A DNA stretch of 25,701 nucleotides from Asterionellopsis glacialis (lineage: Eukaryota > Bacillariophyta > Plagiogrammaphyceae > Rhaphoneidales > Asterionellopsidaceae), in the NCBI GenBank assembly GCA_014885115.2, contig WKLE02003169.1, positions 1 to 25,701 of the forward strand, given 5' to 3'. The notes under the pieces are model-generated. The model did no database searches, was not told where the DNA came from, and worked only from the letters and a program-made list of their open reading frames with translations. Numbering within the stretch: position 1 is the first letter of the stretch; the number at the start of each line of letters is the position of its first letter. Position numbers and translations under genes: made by a program. Positions 17,883 to 25,701 of this stretch are shown piece after piece.

Positions 17883-20800
17883 ATGAATGAAACAACATCT
17901 TTGTTATCGCCGCTTTCGGCAACGTCGTCGTCAAAGTCGTCAGCAAATGAAAGCACCTTTTCTCAATCTAGTCTCACTTGGAATTACAATAACGATAATG
18001 AGAACAATAATGACAACATGCGACCACAACAAAGCAACGGACAAAAAGGCAGCCGTATTCATCTGATTCGCAACACCTTTCAAATGGTACACAATTTTAC
18101 AAAATCGGAACGCGAAAAATTCGACGATCAAAGGCGTAAGGGTTTGGGTTCCGCAGCATTGTTGATTTGTGAAACTATTCTGGGAAGTGTGGATAATGAA
18201 GATGCTGGTGGATACTCTGCCTACGACCCCTACGACACTGAAAATCAAAACAGCGTTTGGCTGAATAGTTTAAGTATAGTGTGCCGTAAAATTGTAACAA
18301 CCCTATGGTTACGTAAATGTATTAAGATCGCATCGTGGCTCCTTGTGTTCCTAAGTTTCATTGAACCACCGGCATGGTGTAGAGAATTTACCATGACGAC
18401 AGAAGAGCAACAGCATGGTAGTATTGTGGTTGGTTGTCAAGGTGCTATGAATGCCAGAGGACCACCTCCAGAAGAATACTTGTTAATGTCATCCAACGAT
18501 GATACAACAGCACCAACGATTGCAAACAACATTGTGGATTATTATCCCAATACAGGTGTACTGTGGATAACTAGCCAACAGGGTGATGTTGTAGAACTTG
18601 CAATAGTTGGTTTTATTTTACTGTATGTGTTGCTGGGGATAGTTCGTGATGGGTGTTCATTACGACTGTATTTTTGTAACCAAGAACCAAAACATAGTCG
18701 CTTGTTGCGTATCTTACGATGCATATCCATCCTCGCACTCTTCATGGGTCAAATACTATCCAAGTACTATCACTATAGAAGACCAGTACGGCATTTATTT
18801 CGAATTCTATTAGCAATTTCCTTCACAGCTGGTGTTCAACGAGAATTTCGAAATGTAGCTAAAATGGTAAGTATGGGTACGCTAATATTATTTATAATGA
18901 ATATGCTAATCTTTGTGTCCAAACTAAAGATGCATCTCACGTCCCTCAATGGTGAATCCTCCCTTTCTTTCCATCTAGATGCCTGAGATTCTACGAATCT
19001 TGTTCTTGTTGTTTATTCTAATTATTTTTTATGCGTGGTTGGGTGTTATGGTATTTTATGATACATCTCAAGGCGTACAATATTTTCCGAATTTAATTGA
19101 AGGTTGTTGGACACTATGGGTATGTCTTACAACAGCGAATTATCCAGGTGCCATGATGCCGGGATACAACGAACGTCGATTGGTGGCCTTATATTTTGTA
19201 TCCTTCATGATGATTGCCTACTTTTTCATGATGAATATTATTTTAGCAGCGGTTGTCAATAATTATGAAAATTTACATAATTCCTACATGGAGGATAAAC
19301 AAGAAACAACGCAACAAAATTTAAAACAAGCATTTGATTTGTTACGTAAACAACCCAATGATGAACGTATTGATCGGGAAACTATTGAAATGTTATTATC
19401 CGTATTAAATGAAGATTTTCCACAACTTAGGTAAGATCGACATGATTTGTGTTCTTGTCGTTGCCCGTTGCTGTTGAATAGACTGGACTTGGGAACTACT
19501 TTTCCGATGCAACACCCGCCTAATCCTAGTCGTTTGTCTCGAATGTTACTTCCACAACAGTGAAATCCCAGAAGACGAAGCCAAAATTTTATTTGGATTG
19601 TTAGATAAGGATGGGACTGAAACAATCACCGAAGAAGAATTCATGGAGTTTTGCAATGTCATGTTACTTGAATTTGAAAAGAGTTCACTGTACAAGTCAT
19701 ATATTGAATTGAACTATCCAAACTTTTACAATTCTTCCACCTGGCAGAAGATAGTGCACTTCATTAACTCTGATAACTTTGAAATTGTGATTGATATAAT
19801 ACTTGGTATGAATGCTATTGTGATTGGCATTCAATCATACCCATTCCTTGTGGGTAAAACAGGTAACATTGACGAACATTTAACAGATGGAGAGATTGAT
19901 ACCATATGGGAAGGACTGGAAACTGTCTTTACCATATCTTATTGTTTTGAAATGACTCTGAAAATTTTAGTCAATGGATGGAAGAGTTTTAGTTCCCAGT
20001 TCAGGAATTTGTATGATCTATTGATTACGATGTTATCTGTTGCTGCATCAATCTATGTGTACTATCCAAATAACTTCAGTGATAGCAGTATCATATGGTA
20101 TATCATCTTGGCACGAGTGTTACGCCTTACTAGATTGTTGGCAGCAATGGAATCCTTTCAAGTGACTGGTAAAACATTCATTGATATCCTTCCAGCCGTT
20201 ACACGAGTGTTTACCTTGTTATTTTGTATCATGTACCTCTTTTCGACGTTGGGTGTCATGTTATTTGGAGGGGTAAGTACTTCTGCGCCTTGCGAACGTC
20301 GATTGCATGTTCTTCTAAAGCAATATCATGTTCTTACCACCTTCTATTCTTTCTGATACTTTGTCCATTTAAAAATAGATGATCACTCGTGATCCATCAA
20401 ACCGATTAAGTTATTTACTGTTAGATACAGACTTTGCCAATAGTGATTTCTGGGCCAATAACTTTAATGACCTTCTTGGTGGAATGAATGTTTTGTTTAG
20501 TTTATTGGTCACTGATTGCGCAGAATTTTCAATTGGATATGAAGCAGTCACAGAAAGCAAATGGGTAAGAGTATTTTTTCTTTCCTTTTATATTGTGGGA
20601 ATAGTTATGGTGAATAATGTCGTTATTGCGGTTGTGATTAGTCACTTCATTGACCAATGGAATAAGCAACATGAACATGATACAGTCCATAACGTAGAAG
20701 GAGAAGCAGTCATTGCAAACCGTCGGGCCACGTTCAATGCAACAGAAATAACAGGAACCAAAACAGGCGCTACGGGTGACTATGTAGCTCGTGTCCGGCG

Positions 20801-20918
20801 TACCTCTCTTGTTGGACAACATTCTGTCTTACGACGTGTCTTTACTTCTCGCAGTGACAGTGATGATAGTGATGATTTGGAAATGCTTTTCGAGGAGAAA
20901 GAAGAATCAATCAGATAA
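17883..20918 (+). CDS. TPC: Two-pore cation channel, plant TPC1-type (6TM, EF-hand, 6TM), four exons
   Basis: Exons are 17883-18866, 18979-19430, 19561-20272 and 20379-20918, with GT-AG introns of 112, 130 and 106 bp, giving 895 residues. The N-terminus carries ETTSLL (3-8), an acidic dileucine motif that in other TPCs sorts to vacuole or lysosome. Domain I S1 ends FIEPPAWC (159-166); pore I is CLTTANYPGAMMPGY (377-391), very like animal and plant TPC filters. The linker holds one canonical EF-hand, DKDGTETITEEE (494-505), and a degenerate partner near 445-470, as in plant TPC1. Domain II S4 has Arg664, Arg667 and Arg670 in the RxxRxxR pattern of the TPC1 voltage sensor, then GVMLFGG. Pore II reads LLVTDCAEF (758-766) instead of the usual NNW or GNW filter. 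Family members conduct Na+, K+ or Ca2+ across vacuolar membranes and are gated by Ca2+ and voltage. A Ca2+-regulated endomembrane channel is inferred. Confidence 0.9.
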
Positions 20919-21111
20919 TTCTTGGATAGACAAGGGTTTTAAAATTGTTTTCCTCCCGATGTTTTGTCAAACTTTCTTTTTGGCTACATTTTGTTTCATT
21001 CTTTGCGGAGAAGAAAACGTCGTTGACTTATCCCAAACCCACAACCACTTTTCTTTACTTTTTTTATTTGAATGGGCATTCAGCCGACCTGGACTGAACT
21101 GTACTATGGGG
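20919..21111. other. Short convergent spacer between channel and methyltransferase genes
   Basis: Only 193 bp separate the two stop codons, so the 3' UTRs of the convergent transcripts probably overlap or nearly touch. Nothing else is recognisable. Confidence 0.5.
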
Positions 21112-24100
21112 TCATGTTGGTTGGTTTTTTGCAGCAATGGCTGTTTCTGCAGATGACCATGTTGAAGCCATCATTCGTACTGGTATATCTAATTGATAGT
21201 CTATGTTTTCTTCCACTATACTAATACCCAAACAACGAAGTTGAACTTTACCTTTTAAAATCGGGGAACAATAACGCGGCATACCAGCACTAATGCTATT
21301 ATTACTGGCAGAAGATGAGGCGTGTTGTTGATCTTGTCGTGCAAACTTATCACCCACAACTGCATGATTTATTTGTCGTAAGACATAACATATATCACCA
21401 AAGAGTCGACCAGATCTATCATGGCTCGTTATACGGAGAGTTGATAAATGAACAGGAGAATCATCAGCTGTAACTGATATAAGCTTAGCTGTAATTGTAT
21501 CGTTTGATGTTATTGGTAGAGTGCTGGTGGACATATCTCCATTTTTATCGATGAGCTTTGGTAATGCTTCTTTGTTGCTTAACCTTTCTTCGTCTTCGTC
21601 CCGCTCTTCATCAGCTTTTTCGTCGCTGTCGTCGTCGTCGTCGATTTCATTATTCTGTTTTTCATAAGCAGTTGCGGAAGTTACTTTTTGTTCTTCAATG
21701 GAGCGTTGGCGCTTCCTATTTCTCTTCATTCTTTTTGTATTTTCTACTGGTAATTTGAAAGATCGTCCTTTGGACCACGTTTCGTTCTCATTTGAAGTTG
21801 ACAGACGCCCATGCACCAAGGCTATGAATGTATAAGAGATTCGACCTGTTTTGTCTAACTCTTCCAATCGATCTAAGCATACTTTAGATCGTGCTACCAA
21901 ACATAATCCTGAACAACCAATTTCTAATCTTGACAAGGGTATACAATCTTTGAATTCTTTTGGTTGTTTCTTCAGTTTATTGTTGTCTTCGACTAATCCC
22001 TGTGTTGTGAGAGATGATTTTGGTATCATGGGTGTCAAAATAGGACGAAGCGCAGATTGCAATGTTCCATCAAAGGGACCCTTGCATCGCATACCACATG
22101 GTTTCCAAACAATAGCAATGTCCTGACGTAACCATTGTATTGATACAGTTCCATAGTTGAAATTGCCCTTTTGGGTATATAGACTTGAACTTGAAAGGGA
22201 CGTGTCTTTTGTAGCAGTAGTAGTATTCATCCTGTTGCCAGAACTAGTCATCGAAGGAAAAATCCCACTCTCCGGAATAGTCGGAAAGATAAGTGTTAGA
22301 ATATCATTAGGTTTGATGAATCTTGATTCCTCAATGATCTCACCATTCAATAATAAGCGGTTTTCGGTAAAGGCAGTGTGTGCTAACTTTTTTGTTTTCA
22401 ATATTGTTGGAAATGCAACTTTACGTACATATTGTTTTGCTCGAATATTCAATGATGATGGAGAAGATGGAACCTTGAATTCTACGTGCTTTTGGTGATG
22501 TTGGTCATTTTGATTGCATGTTGTTGTTGTTGTTAATGTAGACATTTCTTGATACTTGTTGTCATTGCTGCTGCCGTCCAATTGTTGTTCTTTTTGTTGT
22601 TTCTCCTTTAAACTATTAGGTTGTGCCTTTTGTTGCTTTTGAAAGGAATATAATGCATACTCTGTTGCAAATGTTCTTCCTGTCATGTTACATTTCCATT
22701 GATTTGCACTATCCTTGTTAGTACTCGTAGTAGTGGTGGATGTGCCAGCCATTGTTGTTGTGGCTGCTGCTTCTGTTGACCCGGATGGTGGATGATGAAT
22801 GACAACAGGAAGAGCCATTTCACGAACATGTTTTTCCATGTCACTCATTTCATCTTCAGTTTGGTATACATAATTGCAGATTGGACAGGTGTTTTGGTGC
22901 TTAATAGTCTCCCCACCATGATCTTCATGAGCTAAAGCATCACTGTCCTCTTTTTTAGTATCATCATCAAGTATAACTTGGTAGACAAATTCAATACTTT
23001 TATCAACCTTCATATCTTGATCACCTGCAGTACGTCGATGTTCATATCCAAATTTACCTAACCAATGTTTACTTCCCAAGGCACCTGAACGAAATTTACG
23101 CCTTGCGGACCATTTCTGATGGGAAGCTTGAAAGTTGGCTTCCATGCGTATTCGTTCAATAGTGTCGTCATCGATTTGTTGCTTTGGCTGTGGCTGTTTT
23201 GCTGTTTGTGCAGTGGTGATGTCATTTGAACTAGCACCATCACTACTGTCATCACAACCAAGAGGTAAAAAGGCATGAATAGATGTGGGTTCTTTTTGAC
23301 GTATTAATTTGAGTTTGTGACGTTTAGCATGTTGATGTAAATTCCATGTTTGTGGTTGTGTCCCACATAGAGTTAAATGGATTGTTCCAAGAACAACAGT
23401 GCTGTCATTTAAAGACGACGAGGAAGACGGTGAAGTGTTATTTTTGTATTTATGCTGTTGCTGTGCGTGCTTATTTTGATTTTGATCGTGGAAATATTGT
23501 TTGATGAAAAGCCGTTTGGCAGAATATAAAAAATGGCCAATTAATATGGAATGTTTCAAGGCATGTGCAGCTTCATCTTGTAAATCATGTAAGCCTAAAT
23601 GTGGGTGTGAGAATACAATAGCATCTAATTTGGGTAGCAATGGCAGTGATTGCGATGCTGATTGCTTTTGTTGTTGCTTCTCTCTCTTGCCGTTTTGGTC
23701 TGTACCTCCGACTGCTAATTGTTCCTCGAAATAATGTTGATCCAGACGAGTTGCATCAATTCCATGTATGACAGTCTGATTCCATGTTTCACACAATTCT
23801 TTGATATTACCTGCTACCGAATTGTACGTTTGTTCTAGTTCACAACGATTTGGCAACGTAGTGGCAATAATTTCAATTCCTTTTCTTTGTTGCTGCTGCT
23901 GAGTTTGTGAGTTTTGTCCGTCTTGTCGGATATTTTGTTGGTGATTATTCTTGCTGCAATGTCCAGACTTTCCACCAAATACACGACTTAACGCTAATGA
24001 ATAGGATAAATCACCTTCACCGACCATTAAAATACGCGCGAATGGAGGCATTGCTGGTGTTGCCCATGATGGTTGATTGAGGGAATCACAATCTGTGTCA

Positions 24101-24168
24101 TGATTCTTGTCCTTATTTACATTATCATTCAAAAAAGTATCATGATGACTAATGCTAGGATGACTCAT
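21112..24168 (-). CDS. BMT5-like (DUF2431) rRNA uridine methyltransferase fused to degenerate RluA-type pseudouridine synthase
   Basis: A 1018-residue intronless protein. The frame extends upstream to 24363 but without an ATG, so 24168 is the first start. Residues 44-60 (ARILMVGEGDLSYSLAL) are the SAM-binding start of DUF2431/BMT5-like enzymes, which make m3U in large-subunit rRNA. Further family matches are LDAIVFSHPHLGLHD (181-195), GTQPQTWNLHQHAKRHKLKL (269-288) and FGYEHRRT (373-380). A Cys-x2-Cys pair at 428-431 and another Cys/His-rich patch near 490 are zinc-finger-like. Residues about 580-630 look S4-like (LLLNGEIIEESRFIKPNDIL). From about 676 an RluA-type fold follows: VWKPCGMRCKG, IPLSRLEIGCSGLCLVAR (743-760), then YTFIALVHG and HAVVGDKFAR. 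The catalytic RLD is RLE here (Glu749), so pseudouridylation activity is doubtful. Gln, Ser, Thr and Asp tracts separate the domains. There is no plastid presequence, so a nucleolar or cytosolic location is inferred. Confidence 0.8.
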   Translation of the reverse strand: MSHPSISHHDTFLNDNVNKDKNHDTDCDSLNQPSWATPAMPPFARILMVGEGDLSYSLALSRVFGGKSGHCSKNNHQQNIRQDGQNSQTQQQQQRKGIEIIATTLPNRCELEQTYNSVAGNIKELCETWNQTVIHGIDATRLDQHYFEEQLAVGGTDQNGKREKQQQKQSASQSLPLLPKLDAIVFSHPHLGLHDLQDEAAHALKHSILIGHFLYSAKRLFIKQYFHDQNQNKHAQQQHKYKNNTSPSSSSSLNDSTVVLGTIHLTLCGTQPQTWNLHQHAKRHKLKLIRQKEPTSIHAFLPLGCDDSSDGASSNDITTAQTAKQPQPKQQIDDDTIERIRMEANFQASHQKWSARRKFRSGALGSKHWLGKFGYEHRRTAGDQDMKVDKSIEFVYQVILDDDTKKEDSDALAHEDHGGETIKHQNTCPICNYVYQTEDEMSDMEKHVREMALPVVIHHPPSGSTEAAATTTMAGTSTTTTSTNKDSANQWKCNMTGRTFATEYALYSFQKQQKAQPNSLKEKQQKEQQLDGSSNDNKYQEMSTLTTTTTCNQNDQHHQKHVEFKVPSSPSSLNIRAKQYVRKVAFPTILKTKKLAHTAFTENRLLLNGEIIEESRFIKPNDILTLIFPTIPESGIFPSMTSSGNRMNTTTATKDTSLSSSSLYTQKGNFNYGTVSIQWLRQDIAIVWKPCGMRCKGPFDGTLQSALRPILTPMIPKSSLTTQGLVEDNNKLKKQPKEFKDCIPLSRLEIGCSGLCLVARSKVCLDRLEELDKTGRISYTFIALVHGRLSTSNENETWSKGRSFKLPVENTKRMKRNRKRQRSIEEQKVTSATAYEKQNNEIDDDDDSDEKADEERDEDEERLSNKEALPKLIDKNGDMSTSTLPITSNDTITAKLISVTADDSPVHLSTLRITSHDRSGRLFGDICYVLRQINHAVVGDKFARQDQQHASSSASNNSISAGMPRYCSPILKGKVQLRCLGISIVEENIDYQLDIPVRMMASTWSSAETAIAAKNQPT

Positions 24169-24899
24169 ACTAGTTTGATCTGTGTGGTTTGAAGTGAATA
24201 AATGATGAACTTTCCATTTGATTTGAAATAAAACGGGTGGTCTGTTATAAATTAAATACCATGTGCAGATATGTCTGTGTGTGACATCCGGTTTCGACGA
24301 GTGACAAGGAAAGAAAACACAAAAAAGAAAATCTGATGGCTGCGGTTTTGAAGAGAGAAACAAAAACAGAAAAGATCTTTCTGCACATACAAAAGGGATA
24401 GAAATATCTCGTTAGATTCTTCACTACTCTGCGCAGCCGCGCGCAATTTACCCTTTGTTGGGTTAGTTCATTGAATTTTTGTTTGGACTATATTTGGGCA
24501 TGCAACAGAAGTTGATCCAAAAAAGGTATCAGATTCTGATGCATCCTCTGAAAAGATACCTTATATGCTTGTTGATTGTTGAATAATGTTTGTTCTTGAG
24601 TTCATAAAAATTTTCATCATGGCAGAACAGGTAGACATAAATAATGCAGTGTACACAAAACCCCCTGCACACGGAAGAGCTTAAAAGCAGGAGACCATTG
24701 AACAATGGCCTGAAGAAGTCATGAAGGCAAGAGTTCTTTCTCTATTGGTGACATAATTCAAACCCTGATTAAAAAAAGGTCAATCTTGATAAGCAAGCAG
24801 ATGACTTTCCAAAATAACTTTTGGAAAGAGAATAATATACATACAAGCCAAGGCTGACAAAGATTACTTCTTTGCAGAGTATCAAGATGTGGACTGCCA
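24169..24899. other. 5' region of the methyltransferase fusion gene, no supported gene
   Basis: This region includes the presumed 5' UTR and promoter of the minus-strand gene. A 32-codon plus-strand frame at 24484-24581 (WTIFGHATEVDP onward) looks vaguely coding but has no start and no known domain. No RNA gene is visible. Confidence 0.4.
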
Positions 24900-25424
24900 T
24901 GGGGGGAGAAGCTTGAAACATTTGGCAAAGAATTTGAAGACTTGATAATGCAAATCGATGATGTTGAAAACAATGTTGATTGTGACCTGAAACCAGCCTA
25001 CAAGGAGTATCAAAAAGGGACAGGAAGCATTAGAACTATTTGAATTTTCAAGAAAAAAGGTGCAAAACAAGAAAAGGAGTTGGAATGGACAAAGTGCCAG
25101 CATCAGAAGAGGTTTAAAGCATGGGTACAGCAGTGACATGCTCATGCCATGTGTGAAAAGGATATATCAAGAACAAAAGGCACATCTTTTAGTAAATAAA
25201 GTGGATATGGGATAAAGCCCTATATCCATGGACAAATATGCCTTGAGGGGATGTAATGCCTCTACAACAACAGTAGACCCATTTCTTCAAGAAGTCTGTC
25301 ATTTTGGCGGATCCAAGCTGATGCCCGCATAAAATATTACATTTCCTACAACCACACACATGATAGAGATATACCCTTGACACAACCCATTTGTATTCGA
25401 ATCTACTCCTCCTTCAACTTTTGA
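24900..25424 (+). pseudogene. Possible decayed coding sequence, unidentified
   Basis: One plus-strand frame from 24900 to 25424 gives protein-like segments (for example FGKEFEDLIMQIDDVENNVD and DARIKYYISYNHTHDRDIPL). In-frame stops interrupt it at 25041, 25134, 25197 and 25254, and it ends at 25422. Five stops in about 175 codons is close to chance for AT-rich DNA, so this rests on amino-acid texture only. I recognise no family; an old transposon remnant is one option. Confidence 0.2.
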
Positions 25425-25435
25425 CTCTAGTGTAG

Positions 25436-25466
25436 TCTCTCTAGGACTACTGTAGTCCTAGAGAGA
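25436..25466. repeat. Perfect 15-bp inverted repeat with 1-nt spacer
   Basis: TCTCTCTAGGACTAC (25436-25450) is followed by one T and then its exact reverse complement (25452-25466). The near-zero spacer favours cruciform extrusion or marks a junction of an old insertion. CCCTAACCCT follows directly at 25470-25479. No gene is adjacent on the right. Confidence 0.75.
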
Positions 25467-25701
25467 GAACCCTAACCCTCACACTATTTCCTCCATAAGT
25501 TGAACGCCAACCCAAACTATTAAAAAACTAGTAGAGAGTAGGACCTACTTGGCCTACTTCCTGTACACTTGTTACTGACAACTTTAAGAACACCCGCACA
25601 CTATTTTTTAGAGGCCTTGGACTAGAACACAAGGGGTTAATTAAAATTAAATTCATCTACTGTTACTCCTATTATATTTGGTTCATCATTGAGTACCGGT
25701 C
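25467..25701. other. Right-edge intergenic sequence
   Basis: The last 235 bp are AT-rich with no open frame of note. They contain GTAGGACCTAC at 25538-25548, related to the other short palindromic cores in the window. Nothing else is recognised. Confidence 0.4.

Noticed and set aside
24169..24363. 65-residue N-terminal extension of the methyltransferase fusion
   Set aside because: The extension begins at TTG; the first ATG in frame is at 24168, and the extra residues match no domain or targeting signal.
25470..25479. CCCTAACCCT as a telomere or internal telomeric array
   Set aside because: Fewer than two repeat units are present, which can arise by chance.

Overview
The window looks like nuclear DNA of a photosynthetic stramenopile, most probably a diatom. 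The genes carry short GT-AG introns, and coding density is moderate with AT-rich spacers. Several predicted proteins begin with a signal peptide followed directly by an ASAFAP-like motif (AF or EAF at the predicted cleavage point), the bipartite plastid presequence of diatoms and relatives. Homopolymeric Ser, Gln, Asn and Asp tracts are common. The species cannot be named from the sequence alone.

Layout, left to right. (1) 1-2612, minus: plastid-targeted protein with a SAP motif and HAT/TPR repeats, like the HCF107/MBB1 RNA-stability factors; its C-terminus lies outside the window. (2) 4203-5450, minus: plastid-targeted double hot-dog thioesterase. (3) 6035-9243, plus: DXS, first enzyme of the plastid MEP isoprenoid pathway, four exons, sharing a 584-bp divergent spacer with gene 2. 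(4) 9781-11004, minus: secreted or plastid-targeted protein with a stand-alone LON N-terminal domain. (5) 11904-14829, plus: dual-specificity-phosphatase domain fused to a ubiquitin-like segment and an atypical protein-kinase-like domain. (6) 15270-17000, plus: FAD-dependent RetSat/CRTISO-type oxidoreductase, intronless and more GC-rich than its neighbours. (7) 17883-20918, plus: two-pore cation channel of the plant TPC1 plan (6TM, EF-hand, 6TM), four exons. (8) 21112-24168, minus: BMT5-like (DUF2431) methyltransferase fused to a degenerate RluA-type pseudouridine synthase. (9) 24169-25701: no confident gene, but a perfect 15-bp inverted repeat and AT-rich, possibly decayed sequence.

The genes are not an obvious pathway cluster. 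Genes 1 to 4 all appear to have plastid or secretory presequences. DXS makes the isoprenoid precursors that a CRTISO/RetSat-type enzyme could later act on as carotenoids or retinoids, but adjacency here is weak evidence. The most unusual points are three multidomain proteins with altered key residues: the TPC pore II filter, the RluA catalytic Asp, and the phosphatase-kinase fusion. Also notable are a DXS intron placed exactly at the signal/transit peptide junction, and a compact set of hairpins at 17267-17361 that might be a structured RNA.
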